Shown one piece after another: positions 40,980 through 48,934 of a stretch of 51,330 bases of DNA (the stretch's first letter is position 1; the number at the start of each line of letters is the position of its first letter). The DNA lies in assembly GCF_003236385.1 (NCBI RefSeq), contig NZ_POUA01000009.1, positions 1-51,330 on the forward strand, given 5' to 3'. The stretch comes from Spongiactinospora gelatinilytica (GTDB lineage Bacteria > Actinomycetota > Actinomycetes > Streptosporangiales > Streptosporangiaceae). A model generated the notes under the pieces. It was not told the origin of the DNA. It did not search any database and saw only the letters and a program-made list of their open reading frames with translations. The translations under genes were made by a program, and so were the position numbers.

Positions 40980-42154
40980 CTCTCCCCCTGGGGTAGTACC
41001 GCACGCACCGCGTAGCGCCCGTCGGACAGCTCTCCGGCGAACAGTTCGCCGGAGAGCGTGGCCACCCGCTCGCGCATGCCCACCAGCCCGTACCCGGGTT
41101 CGGCCCCGGACGCCGGGGCTGGGGCCGGCTCGTTGACCACTTCGAGCACGAGGTCGCCTCCGTCCAGTCTGGCCGTGACCACTGTCGGCGCTCCGCCGGC
41201 GTGCTTGACCACATTGCTGAGGGCCTCCTGAACGATCCGGTAGGCCGTGTGCGACAGGGCGGCGCCCAGCTCCGCCGATCGCTCCGGCAGCTCCAGCCGG
41301 ACGGGTGTACCGGCCCGGCGTGCGGACTCCACCAGCTCCTCCAGCGCGCCCAGCCCCGCTCGCGGCGAGGCCGCGGGGTCGTCCCGGTCACCCCTCAGGA
41401 CGCCGAGGAGTTGCCGCAGCTCGGCCAGCGAAGCGCTCGCGGCCGCGTTGATCTCGCGAAACTCCCGTAGCACCTCCGCCGGGGCCGCCTCCTTGACCCG
41501 GTTGGGAAACGTGGCCGCCTGCACCGCGATGATGGACATGTGGTGGGCCACCACATCGTGCAGCTCGCGGGCGATTCGCGCGCGCTCCTCCAGAATTCGC
41601 CGCTTACCGTGCTCTTCGGCGATGCGCAGGGTGCTCAGTCGCCGCGTCCGGAACCCGTACCCGATCAACGTCGCCGCCAGCAGGGACAGCGCCCAGTTCG
41701 CCATCCCCTGCGCGGCGTACGGCTGCTCGGCCCCCGTCCAGAGTGCGGACAGCAGCCCCGCCCCCAGCGTGATCAGGAACGCCGCCGCCGTGACCCGGCG
41801 CGCGGTTGTCACCGCCACGGTGAAGAGCACCAGCGACTGCACCACCAGTTCCGGCAAAAACCAGGGCCGCCAGTAATCGATGCCGAATATCGTCATCAAG
41901 ACGAGCAGCGCCAGTGTAATCCACCATGCGGTCATCGGCCGGTACCAGCTCACCGCGACCGGCACCGCGTACAACGCGCCGATCCACCATCCGGGAACGC
42001 CCACCTCGGTTACGTAGGCGAACATCCATCCGAAGAACAGGCCGGCCGCGCCCGCGGCGATGAAGTACATACGTCGCGGCAGCAGCGGCTTTCCCGGGTC
42101 GGCCGGGGAGGCGGGCATCCGAGCGTGATGAGCACTGCGAATGACACTCAGCAT
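40976..42154 (-). CDS. DesK-type (HisKA_3) membrane sensor histidine kinase
   Basis: 392 residues. The N-terminal ~180 residues form four to six membrane helices, with no large extracellular domain. The phospho-His lies in 'RIARELHDVVAHHMSIIAVQ'. The ATPase domain has 'QEALSNVVKHAGGAPTVV' and 'GYGLVGMRERVATL'. It starts at ATG 42154 (a shorter start is at 42118) and probably senses membrane state or a hydrophobic signal, like other DesK-type kinases. It pairs with the regulator at 40284. Confidence 0.95.
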   Translation of the reverse strand: MLSVIRSAHHARMPASPADPGKPLLPRRMYFIAAGAAGLFFGWMFAYVTEVGVPGWWIGALYAVPVAVSWYRPMTAWWITLALLVLMTIFGIDYWRPWFLPELVVQSLVLFTVAVTTARRVTAAAFLITLGAGLLSALWTGAEQPYAAQGMANWALSLLAATLIGYGFRTRRLSTLRIAEEHGKRRILEERARIARELHDVVAHHMSIIAVQAATFPNRVKEAAPAEVLREFREINAAASASLAELRQLLGVLRGDRDDPAASPRAGLGALEELVESARRAGTPVRLELPERSAELGAALSHTAYRIVQEALSNVVKHAGGAPTVVTARLDGGDLVLEVVNEPAPAPASGAEPGYGLVGMRERVATLSGELFAGELSDGRYAVRAVLPQGER

Positions 42155-42238
42155 TTCTGCAACTCTAGCCCGGCCGGGCGATTCATGGCCGCTGCGGCCG
42201 GTGAACCGCCGGCCGCCACCTGCCGCGGTGCGCCGGCC

Positions 42239-42871
42239 TTACTTGGCCGCGTACTTGCGGGCGTCGCCGAGCAGGCCGTTCTGGTGGCTCCACGGGCCGA
42301 GATGCTCGTAGATCATTTTGTCGAAGCCCGGCGCGGTCGCCTCCTCGGTCCAGGAACGCTGCAGCTCCGCCCCGATGGCCAGCCACCCGACCGGGATCAC
42401 CCCGGCCTGGACCAGCCGCAGCACGGCGGTGTCGTGACTTTCCCTGCTGGTGGCGGCCGAGGCGTCCACCACCAGGTACACCTCGTGACCGCGGTCGAGG
42501 GCGGTCAGGGCGGTCTGTGCCACGCAGACGTCGGTCTGCAGGCCCGCCATGATCAGCCGCCGGCGTCCGGTGGCCTCGATCGCCGCGCTGAAGTGGTCGT
42601 CGTAGAACGCGTCGTACCCCTCGGAACGGGAGATGACGGGGTGGTCGCCCAGGATCACGGCGAGCTCCGGATACAAGGGGCCGGACGGCGCGCCGTAGTA
42701 CCCGTTCGTGACGACCAGCGGCATCTCGAAGATCTTCGCGATCTTCGCTAAGGCGACCGTGCCGTTGATGTGCTCTTCGGGAGTGTGCGACCGGATCAGG
42801 TTGGAGAAGCCGATCGCGTGGTCGATCAGGACGATCGCGCTGTTGTCCCGAGACAGCGGTTTGCGTGCCAT
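42239..42871 (-). CDS. YcaC-like isochorismatase-family hydrolase
   Basis: 210 residues from ATG 42871 (GAGGAAGATA upstream). The catalytic Asp lies in 'AIVLIDHAIGFSNLIRS' and the nucleophile Cys in 'IMAGLQTDVCVAQTALTALD'. The middle segment 'VISRSEGYDAFYDDHF' and the C-terminal 'GVIPVGWLAIGAELQRSW' are close to YcaC. YcaC-like hydrolases lack a confirmed substrate. The gene stands alone between the kinase and sigma-factor genes. Confidence 0.9.
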   Translation of the reverse strand: MARKPLSRDNSAIVLIDHAIGFSNLIRSHTPEEHINGTVALAKIAKIFEMPLVVTNGYYGAPSGPLYPELAVILGDHPVISRSEGYDAFYDDHFSAAIEATGRRRLIMAGLQTDVCVAQTALTALDRGHEVYLVVDASAATSRESHDTAVLRLVQAGVIPVGWLAIGAELQRSWTEEATAPGFDKMIYEHLGPWSHQNGLLGDARKYAAK

Positions 42872-43067
42872 TATCTTCCTCTTCCATTCCGGAACCGCAC
42901 ATGCGGGCGTTCTCACCGCCCGGCCGATCGATGAGACCCTTACACAGGCTCGTCCACGCAGGCGGGTATTTGACCAGTGTGATGGAGATCGGGAGTGCTT
43001 CCGCCGACCATGCCGGACCCCCGCCGGTCGGCGGGCGGCCGTCCGGGCTGAACGCCGGCGATCCTCT

Positions 43068-44222
43068 CTAGCCGCGCGTTCGCGCGTTGAGCCGTGCGGC
43101 CTGACGGGTGAGGTGGTCGCGCTCGGGGAGACTGGACGCCGAGCGGGCGGCTTCGGCGTAGAGCCGTGCCGCGGTCGCCAGGTCACCATCGCGCTCGTGG
43201 AGGTAGGCCGCGACGGCGGTGTGACGGGGCAGGGCGGGGTCGAGTCCGGCCAGGGCGGCGAGGCCGGCCCGGGGGCCGTCGGCCTCGCCGACCGCGACGG
43301 CCCGGTTGAGGCGGGCCACCGGGCTGCCGGTGAGGCGTACCAGTTCGTCGTACCACTCGACGATCTGCACCCAGTCGGTCTCCTCGGCGGTCCGGGCGTC
43401 GGCGTGCAGCGCGGCGATGGCGGCCTGGGCCTGGTACTCGCCCAGGCGGTCCCGGGACAGGGCGGCCTGGAGTATCTCGACGCCCTCGGCGATCAGGCGG
43501 GTGTCCCACAGGCCGCGGTCCTGCTCGGCGAGCGGCACGAGCCGGCCGCCCGGACCGGTCCGCGCCGGGCGTCGTGCGTGGTGCAGCAGCATGAGCGCGA
43601 GCAGGCCCGCGACCTCCTCGTGATCGATCTCGGCCGCGAGCCGGCGGGTGAGCCGGATCGCCTCGCCGGCGAGGTCGACATCGCCGGAGTAGCCCTCGTT
43701 GAAGACCAGGTAGAGCACGCGCAACACCGTGGCGACGTCACCGGGCCGGTCGAACCGGACGCCCTCGACGGTCCGCTTGGCCCGGCTGATCCGCTGGGCC
43801 ATGGTCGCCTCGGGCACGAGGTAGGCCCGCGCGATCTGGCGGGTGGTCAGGCCGCCGACCGCCCGCAGCGTGAGCGCCACGGCCGACGCCGGGGTCAGGG
43901 ACGGGTGCGCGCACAGGAAGTACATCTGGAGCGTGTCGTCCGACGCCTCGCCCGGGCCGGGCGCGGGCTCGGCCCGGGCGAGCACCTCGCGCCGCCGCCG
44001 GGAGACCTCGCCGCGGGTGGCGTCGAGGAACTTACGCCAGGCGACGGTGACCAGCCAGCCCTTGGGGTCGCGCGGCGGGTCGCCCGGCCAGACGCGCAGC
44101 GCCTCGACCAGGGCGTCCTGGACGGCGTCCTCGGCCGCCGCGAAGTCTGCTCCGCGGCGGACGAGGATCCCGATCACCGTGGGGGTAAGGCTCCTCAGCA
44201 GGGCCTCGTCCACGTGCGTCAC
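43068..44222 (-). CDS. ECF sigma factor with C-terminal helical extension (ECF42-like)
   Basis: 384 residues from GTG 44222, overlapping the YCII gene stop (GTGA). Region 2 'AAAEDAVQDALVEALRVWPG' and region 4 'LTLRAVGGLTTRQIARAYLV' are followed by a ~200-residue TPR-like helical extension ('LPRHTAVAAYLHERDGDLAT'). This architecture and the coupled DGPF-domain gene define the ECF42 group, in which the extension is needed for activity and no classical anti-sigma factor is present. Targets usually include the DGPF gene itself. Confidence 0.92.
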   Translation of the reverse strand: MTHVDEALLRSLTPTVIGILVRRGADFAAAEDAVQDALVEALRVWPGDPPRDPKGWLVTVAWRKFLDATRGEVSRRRREVLARAEPAPGPGEASDDTLQMYFLCAHPSLTPASAVALTLRAVGGLTTRQIARAYLVPEATMAQRISRAKRTVEGVRFDRPGDVATVLRVLYLVFNEGYSGDVDLAGEAIRLTRRLAAEIDHEEVAGLLALMLLHHARRPARTGPGGRLVPLAEQDRGLWDTRLIAEGVEILQAALSRDRLGEYQAQAAIAALHADARTAEETDWVQIVEWYDELVRLTGSPVARLNRAVAVGEADGPRAGLAALAGLDPALPRHTAVAAYLHERDGDLATAARLYAEAARSASSLPERDHLTRQAARLNARTRG

Positions 44223-44629
44223 TCCGTGATGGTCGGGGGCTCGGTCAGGAACGGGCGCAGCTCCAGCCACTCGTGGATCGGCTTCCCGCCCGCTCCCGGG
44301 GCCGCGGACAACTCGCCGGCCAGTTCCAGCGCCCGCTCGTAGCCATCGACGTCGATCACCATCCAGCCGGCGATCAGGTCCTTGGTCTCGGCGAACGGGC
44401 CGTCGGTGACCGGCGGCCGGCCTTCGCCGTCGTAGCGGACGAACGTGCCCTCCGGGGAGAGCGCCTGACCGTCGACGAACTCGCCGCTGCGCTCCAGCCG
44501 GTCGGCGAAGTCCCGCATGAACTGGATGTGGGCGGCGACCTCCTCCGGCGTCCACTGCTCCATGGGGACGTCGTTGACCGCCGCGGGTGCGCCCCGGTAG
44601 TGCTTGAGCAGCAGGTACTTGGCCATCAT
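44219..44629 (-). CDS. YCII/DGPF-domain protein partnered with the ECF sigma factor
   Basis: 136 residues from ATG 44629 (GAGG 6 nt upstream; ATG 44626 also possible). The motif 'PPVTDGPFAETKDLIAGWMV' is the diagnostic DGPF segment of the YCII family (ferredoxin-like fold). It is translationally coupled to the sigma factor gene. Its biochemical role is unknown. Confidence 0.92.
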   Translation of the reverse strand: MMAKYLLLKHYRGAPAAVNDVPMEQWTPEEVAAHIQFMRDFADRLERSGEFVDGQALSPEGTFVRYDGEGRPPVTDGPFAETKDLIAGWMVIDVDGYERALELAGELSAAPGAGGKPIHEWLELRPFLTEPPTITE

Positions 44630-44744
44630 GTACTCCTCAGTGCGTTACGGCCCATTGTGGCCGTGTTCGCTGCTGGGACGTAGCAGGCCCCGGGTTCTCG
44701 ACATCGACCCGGGAGATTTTTCAGCTGATTTTTCCGACGCGTGA

Positions 44745-45128
44745 TCAGGGCGTCCCGGCCTGGATGATCGGCGACCGATGATGCCGTGGTGAGACAGGGC
44801 ATTCCCAGACCGCCACCCCGTCGGCCACTCCTGTGGAGAGCGGATGGGTGTGCCCGGGGCATGGGGGGAACGGCCGTCCCCAATGGACCTCGCAGGCGTG
44901 GTCTTGCAGGTCCGAGGCGAGCCGGGCCACCGTCTCAGGCCAGGGCCGGTCAGGATCGCAGTAGGCGCTGACCACTTCGCGGGGGTACGGACCCGCCGTC
45001 ACCTTCACGGGTGTGGGCGATCCCGGTGTCCAGTCGATATCCAAGATCTTCCACGGCGCCGGAAGGCACAGGCCGTCCAGAATGGCCTCGGCCGCCAGGC
45101 GCACGGACTCGGGAGATGCGGTCGTCAT
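44745..45128 (-). CDS. Uncharacterised actinomycete protein
   Basis: 127 residues from ATG 45128 (AGGAG 5 nt upstream). It contains 'ESVRLAAEAILDGLCLPAPW', a Pro-rich beta-like centre and 'ASDLQDHACEVHWGRPFPPC', with 'HTHPL' and an ending rich in Cys/His. I do not recognise a domain. The ATG overlaps the stop of a 39-codon frame by 4 nt, so the two form an operon. It could bind metal through its Cys/His residues, which is only a guess. Confidence 0.7.
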   Translation of the reverse strand: MTTASPESVRLAAEAILDGLCLPAPWKILDIDWTPGSPTPVKVTAGPYPREVVSAYCDPDRPWPETVARLASDLQDHACEVHWGRPFPPCPGHTHPLSTGVADGVAVWECPVSPRHHRSPIIQAGTP

Positions 45129-45244
45129 ACGGTCTCCTGCTCCTCGGAGGGGCGGGTCATGTCCTGGATCGCATCCTGCCGCACCTGGGCGATCACGACA
45201 CCACCAGGAGTGATGCGCGGCGCCACCGGGGACACATGGAGCAC
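45125..45244 (-). CDS. 39-residue small protein, first gene of a two-gene operon
   Basis: From GTG 45244 the frame reads 'VLHVSPVAPRITPGGVVIAQ' then 'VRQDAIQDMTRPSEEQETV'. Its stop overlaps the start of the 127-residue gene (ATGA). It has no hydrophobic segment; I do not recognise it. The coupling argues that it is translated. The ribosome-binding site is weak (GGGGGTAACC). Confidence 0.45.
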   Translation of the reverse strand: MLHVSPVAPRITPGGVVIAQVRQDAIQDMTRPSEEQETV

Positions 45245-45280
45245 GGTTACCCCCGGGGCACCACCGTGTGGTTAACTCAA

Positions 45281-45436
45281 GAAGGCCGATGTGGTCTGTG
45301 TCCCCCGGGCCGCAAATTACCGCCTTCACGGAATACCGTTCGGCTGGAACCGTGTTGTGCCTCTCGCCGAGGAGGCGACCGCCACATCGGCCTTCTAGGC
45401 GGAAAGGGCCCCGCGAGCACCGCTCGCGGGGCCCTT
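45281..45436 (+). ncRNA. Candidate structured RNA with long closing stem and terminator
   Basis: GAAGGCCGATGTGG (45281-45294) pairs perfectly with CCACATCGGCCTTC (45382-45395), extendable to about 16 bp. Inside are two smaller hairpins: CACGG with CCGTG (about 45333-45360) and GCCTC with GAGGC, so a three-way junction can form. A 15-bp terminator stem follows, AAGGGCCCCGCGAGC (45404-45418) with GCTCGCGGGGCCCTT (45422-45436). TTAACT at 45272 fits a -10 for a start near 45282. It could be a free sRNA or a leader that controls the acyltransferase at 45548. I could not match it to a known class; the strand is inferred. Confidence 0.5.
45404..45436. terminator. Hairpin terminator of the structured RNA
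   Basis: Perfect 15-bp stem with a 3-nt loop, directly after the closing stem of the candidate RNA and about 110 bp before the acyltransferase start. A plain terminator here would stop transcripts coming from the structured RNA. Confidence 0.7.
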
Positions 45437-45547
45437 CGCCTGTCCAGGGACGGGTCTGTGGTGGCGGACATGAGCCGCCTGCCGGGCGGCGTGGTCCGCC
45501 GTCCGCGTAGGGTTGACGGCGTCCGCCGCGCCGCACGAGGAGAATAC

Positions 45548-46210
45548 GTGCTCTACCAGGTGACCAAGATCGTTAGCGCTCCCTTCCTGCATCTGCTCTG
45601 GCGCCCCGAGGTCAGCGGGGCGGCGCACGTCCCCCTTCGAGGGCCGGCGATCCTGGCCTCCAACCACCTGTCCGTGCTCGACTCCACGTTCCTGCCGCTG
45701 ATGCTGCCGCGGAAGGTCACCTTCCTCGCCAAGTCCGAGTACTTCACCGGCAACCCGATCACCGCCGCCTATATGCGGGCCACCGGGCAGATCAGCGTGG
45801 ACCGGGAGAGCGCGGCCGACGCCCAGGGCGTCCTGGAGGCGGCCGTGCGGGTGCTGGAGGCGGGCGACCTGTTCGGCATCTACCCCGAGGGCACCCGCTC
45901 CCCCGACGGCCGGCTGTACCGCGGGAAGATCGGCGTGGCCTGGCTCGCCCTCAAGACCGGCATCCCGGTCATTCCGGTGGCGATGACGGGCACCGAGAAG
46001 GTGCTGCCGCCCGGCACGACGGTGCCCAAGCTCAGCAAGATCGGTATCAGCCTCGGCCCGCCGATGTCGTTCACCGGCGACCACCGGCACGCCCGCACCC
46101 GGCGCGAGGTGACCGACGAGGTGATGGCCGCCATCCAGAAGCTGTCCGGACAGGAGTACGTGCCGTCCTACGCCACCAGCCACAAGACCCGGCTGTCGGA
46201 CGTGTCCTGA
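45548..46210 (+). CDS. 1-acyl-sn-glycerol-3-phosphate acyltransferase (PlsC-like)
   Basis: 220 residues from GTG 45548 (GAGGAG 5 nt upstream). Acyltransferase motif I 'ILASNHLSVLDSTFLP' (N-H-x4-D), motif III 'GIYPEGTRSPDGRLYRGKIG' and motif IV 'IPVIPVAMTGTEKVLPPG' are complete. It transfers an acyl chain to lysophosphatidic acid in membrane lipid synthesis. The structured RNA and terminator upstream could regulate it. Confidence 0.93.
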   Translation: MLYQVTKIVSAPFLHLLWRPEVSGAAHVPLRGPAILASNHLSVLDSTFLPLMLPRKVTFLAKSEYFTGNPITAAYMRATGQISVDRESAADAQGVLEAAVRVLEAGDLFGIYPEGTRSPDGRLYRGKIGVAWLALKTGIPVIPVAMTGTEKVLPPGTTVPKLSKIGISLGPPMSFTGDHRHARTRREVTDEVMAAIQKLSGQEYVPSYATSHKTRLSDVS

Positions 46211-46234
46211 GCGGCCGGGCGCGCCGGCCTCGGC

Positions 46235-46265
46235 TTGACCTTGACGCGACGTCAACGTCTTAACT
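46235..46265 (+). promoter_or_regulatory. MerR-type promoter with operator in a 19-bp spacer
   Basis: TTGACC (46235-46240) and TTAACT (46260-46265) are separated by 19 nt, the unusually long spacer that MerR-family activators act on by DNA twisting. Inside it lies the palindrome TTGACG-cga-CGTCAA (46241-46255). Transcription starting about 7 nt after the -10 would begin at or next to ATG 46272, so the mRNA may be leaderless; no Shine-Dalgarno sequence is seen. Confidence 0.75.
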
Positions 46266-46271
46266 GACAGC

Positions 46272-48350
46272 ATGCGGATCGGAGAACTCGCCGCACTGCT
46301 CGGGGTGTCCACCCGGACGGTGCGCCATTACCACCATCAGGGCGTCCTGCCAGAACCACCCCGCCGGGCCAACGGCTACCGGGAGTACGGCCTGCGCGAC
46401 GCGGTCGCGCTGGCCCGCGTCCGCCGCCTCGTGGAGCTGGGCCTGAGCCTGCCCGAGGCGCGTGACGTCATCGCCGACGACCAGGCCAGGGACCTGCCGG
46501 AGATCCTGCGGGAGATCGACGCCGACCTGGCCGGGCAGGAGCGCGACATCAGGGAGCGCCGCGCCCGGCTGGCCGTACTGCTGCGGCAGGCGGAGGAGGG
46601 GCTGGCGCCGGACGGCACCACCTCCCCCGAACTGCTCGCGCTGCTGCACGAGATCAAGGCCCCGGCGTCGAAGTCGGCGGACTGGGACCGCGACCTGCTG
46701 GTACTGGTGGACGCCATGGCCAAGCCGGGCGACCAGGAGGGCGTCGGCGCGATGTTCACCGCCCTGGCCGCCGACCCGCGGCTGGGGGCGCACGGTCATG
46801 AGTTCTACCGGCGCCTGGACGAGCTGGCCGAGGCCGGGCCGGACGACCCCAGGGTCGCCCCGCTGGCGGGTGCGCTGGCACGGTACATCGGCGAGCACAT
46901 GCCGCTGGAGGACGCGCGGGCGACCGGCGAGTGGGACACGGGTGCGGTCGAGCCGTTTCTCGACGACCTCTCCCCCGCGCAGGCGGAGGTCGTGCGCCGC
47001 ACCGTCGCGCTGCTCGCCACCGGACCGGCCGGTGACACCGAACGACCCGACCCAGGGACCAACACCGGACGACCCGGGCACGCGCACGAGGCCGGGCAAC
47101 CCGGGCGGACCGATGACACCGAACGGCCCGGTTCGGCGGGCGACGCCGGGCGGTCCGGGGCGGCGGGCTGCCCGGTGCTGCCGTTCGGGCGGCCGGACCC
47201 GCTGCTGCCGCCGCCGGACTACGCGCGGCTGCGCGCGGACGCCTCGGTGACCCGTGTGCTCGCCCCGGACGGCCGCCCGGCCTGGCTGGTCACCTCCTAC
47301 GACGCCGTGGGGACGGTCCTGGCCGATGACCGTTTCGGGCTCGCGCCGCCCGGCGTGCCCGATACCGGCGGCGACACGCTCTTCCAGGACGGCCCGGCGC
47401 ACCTGCGGCTGCGCCGCCTGGTGTCCAAGGCGTTCAGCCCGCGCGCGCTGGCCGGGCTGCGGCCCCGGGCCGAGGAGGTGGCCGCCGAGCGGGTCGCGGC
47501 GCTGGCCGCGGCCGGGCCGCCCGCCGACCTGGCCGCGGACCTGGCCGCCCCACTGTCCATCACCATGATCGGCGAGGTGCTGGGGATCGCGATCGGCGAG
47601 CGTGACCGCTTCCAAAGGCTGGCCGACGCCGCCGCCTCGGTGGACTTCCTGTTCGCCGGCGAGGACGACGACGCGCAGCAGGCGATGGCCGCCGCGGCCC
47701 GCGCCTGGGGGGCGCTCGGCGGGTACGCCGCCGAGCTGATCGCCGCCAAGCGCGAACGGCCGGGCGATGACCTGCTCAGCTCCTTGATCGTGGTACGCGA
47801 CGGCGATGACGGGCGCCTGTCCGACAGCGAGCTCATCGCCATGGTCACCACTCTCGTCGGGGCCGGGTACATGTCGGCGCGCAACGCCATAACCACGGGC
47901 GTCCTGCGGCTGCTGTGCGACGGGGATCGGCCGCTCACCGCCGTGGCCGCCGCCGGGCGGGTGGACGACACGGTCGAAGAACTGCTGCGCCTGCAGTCCG
48001 GGCGGACCGGCGAGCCCTTCCCCCGGTACGCCCACGCCGACGTGGACCTGGCCGGTGTCACGATCGGCGCGGGCGATCTCGTCCTGATACGGCTGGAGGC
48101 GGCCAACCGCGACCCGGCGCGCTTTGCCGCACCCGACCGCTTCGAGCCCGGCCGCAGGTCGTCGCTGGCGTTCGGGCACGGCCCGCACTACTGCCTGGGC
48201 GCGCCGCTGGCCCGCGTGGAGATCGCCGCCGCCCTGACCGCGCTGGCCGAGGGCCTGCCGGGACTGCGGCTCGCCGTACCGCCGGAGCGGATCGAGTGGG
48301 CCGGCAACGCCACCGACGCCGGCCCCGCGCGACTGCCCGTCATCTGGTGA
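46272..48350 (+). CDS. MerR-family regulator fused to cytochrome P450
   Basis: 692 residues in one uninterrupted frame. Residues 1-70 are a MerR winged helix ('MRIGELAALLGVSTRTVRHY'), and 70-250 are a helical region as in full-length actinomycete MerR proteins. Residues about 253-298 are a Pro/Gly linker of roughly five 9-residue repeats. Residues about 300-692 are a complete P450: the E570-L-L-R573 helix K motif, 'PDRFEPGR', and the heme loop 'FGHGPHYCLGAP' with Cys641. The I-helix reads A531-G-Y-M534-S535; the usual acidic residue and Thr are Met and Ser, which suggests weak or absent monooxygenase activity. I infer a heme-based or ligand-binding sensor controlling its own promoter. A simple two-gene fusion with retained catalysis is the alternative. 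Confidence 0.9.
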   Translation: MRIGELAALLGVSTRTVRHYHHQGVLPEPPRRANGYREYGLRDAVALARVRRLVELGLSLPEARDVIADDQARDLPEILREIDADLAGQERDIRERRARLAVLLRQAEEGLAPDGTTSPELLALLHEIKAPASKSADWDRDLLVLVDAMAKPGDQEGVGAMFTALAADPRLGAHGHEFYRRLDELAEAGPDDPRVAPLAGALARYIGEHMPLEDARATGEWDTGAVEPFLDDLSPAQAEVVRRTVALLATGPAGDTERPDPGTNTGRPGHAHEAGQPGRTDDTERPGSAGDAGRSGAAGCPVLPFGRPDPLLPPPDYARLRADASVTRVLAPDGRPAWLVTSYDAVGTVLADDRFGLAPPGVPDTGGDTLFQDGPAHLRLRRLVSKAFSPRALAGLRPRAEEVAAERVAALAAAGPPADLAADLAAPLSITMIGEVLGIAIGERDRFQRLADAAASVDFLFAGEDDDAQQAMAAAARAWGALGGYAAELIAAKRERPGDDLLSSLIVVRDGDDGRLSDSELIAMVTTLVGAGYMSARNAITTGVLRLLCDGDRPLTAVAAAGRVDDTVEELLRLQSGRTGEPFPRYAHADVDLAGVTIGAGDLVLIRLEAANRDPARFAAPDRFEPGRRSSLAFGHGPHYCLGAPLARVEIAAALTALAEGLPGLRLAVPPERIEWAGNATDAGPARLPVIW
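47028..47165 (+). repeat. 27-bp degenerate repeats encoding the MerR-P450 linker
   Basis: About five imperfect 27-bp units encode nonapeptides ending in variants of T-E-R-P-G, T-G-R-P-G, A-G-Q-P-G and A-G-R-S-G. The repeats maintain frame and look like slippage-expanded interdomain linker sequence. Confidence 0.6.
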
Positions 48351-48377
48351 ATGGCCCGCTCTGTTCGCGAGGAGACC

Positions 48378-48397
48378 AGTTAGTACGCCTGCTAACT
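48378..48397. promoter_or_regulatory. MarR operator
   Basis: AGTTAG (48378-48383), 8 nt, CTAACT (48392-48397): a perfect inverted repeat. Flanking GAGGAG and CTCCTC extend the dyad imperfectly. It lies 28 bp before the marR start, where it could block the -10 TAGAAT (48412-48417). Confidence 0.65.
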
Positions 48398-48411
48398 ATC
48401 TCCTCACGAAC

Positions 48412-48417
48412 TAGAAT
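48412..48417 (+). promoter_or_regulatory. -10 element of the marR promoter
   Basis: TAGAAT (5 of 6 consensus bases) ends 7 nt before ATG 48425, so transcription would start at the start codon. No ribosome-binding site is present, which fits a leaderless mRNA. Confidence 0.5.
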
Positions 48418-48424
48418 TGGCGTC

Positions 48425-48934
48425 ATGAGCGAACAGGCGGCCGACGGGCCTACGGACGCGATCGACCTGATTCTCCACCAATGGGCGCGGGAGCGCCCGG
48501 ACCTGGACCTTTCGCCCATGGCACTGCTCGGCCGCCTGCGGATACTCACCAGGGCGATGGAACGCGAGCTGGACGAGGTCTTCGACCGGCACGGTCTCGG
48601 GCAGGCCGACTTCGACGTGCTCGCCACGCTGCGGCGGAGCGGCCCGCCGTACGCGCTGATCCCCTCGGAGCTGTCGGCGGCGCTGATGATGTCACGGGCG
48701 GGCATGACCGGCCGGCTGGACCGCCTGGAGCGCGCCGGACTGGTCGAACGCAGCCTCGACCCGGGCGACCGGCGCAGCTTTCGCGTGACGCCGACCCCGA
48801 CAGGCCTCGGCCGCATCGACACCGTGCTCACCGAGCACGCCGCCGCGCTGCGGCGCCTGGTCAGCGGCCTTTCCCCGGAGGACTTCGCCACCCTGACCCG
48901 GATCCTGCGGACCATGCTGGCGGCCATCACCTGA
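48425..48934 (+). CDS. MarR-family regulator
   Basis: 169 residues. Winged helix with 'GLGQADFDVLATLRRSGPPY', recognition helix 'LSAALMMSRAGMTGRLDRLE' and wing 'LVERSLDPGDRRSFRVTPTP'. It starts at ATG 48425 and its own promoter holds a clear MarR operator, so it is autoregulated. Its target may include the upstream MerR-P450 gene, 74 bp away, or the downstream penicillin-binding protein, 217 bp away, by proximity only. Confidence 0.93.
   Translation: MSEQAADGPTDAIDLILHQWARERPDLDLSPMALLGRLRILTRAMERELDEVFDRHGLGQADFDVLATLRRSGPPYALIPSELSAALMMSRAGMTGRLDRLERAGLVERSLDPGDRRSFRVTPTPTGLGRIDTVLTEHAAALRRLVSGLSPEDFATLTRILRTMLAAIT

Noticed and set aside
46260-48188. 642-codon minus-strand frame opposite the MerR-P450 gene
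   Set aside because: Antisense shadow; no recognisable domain, while the plus strand carries complete MerR and P450 motifs.
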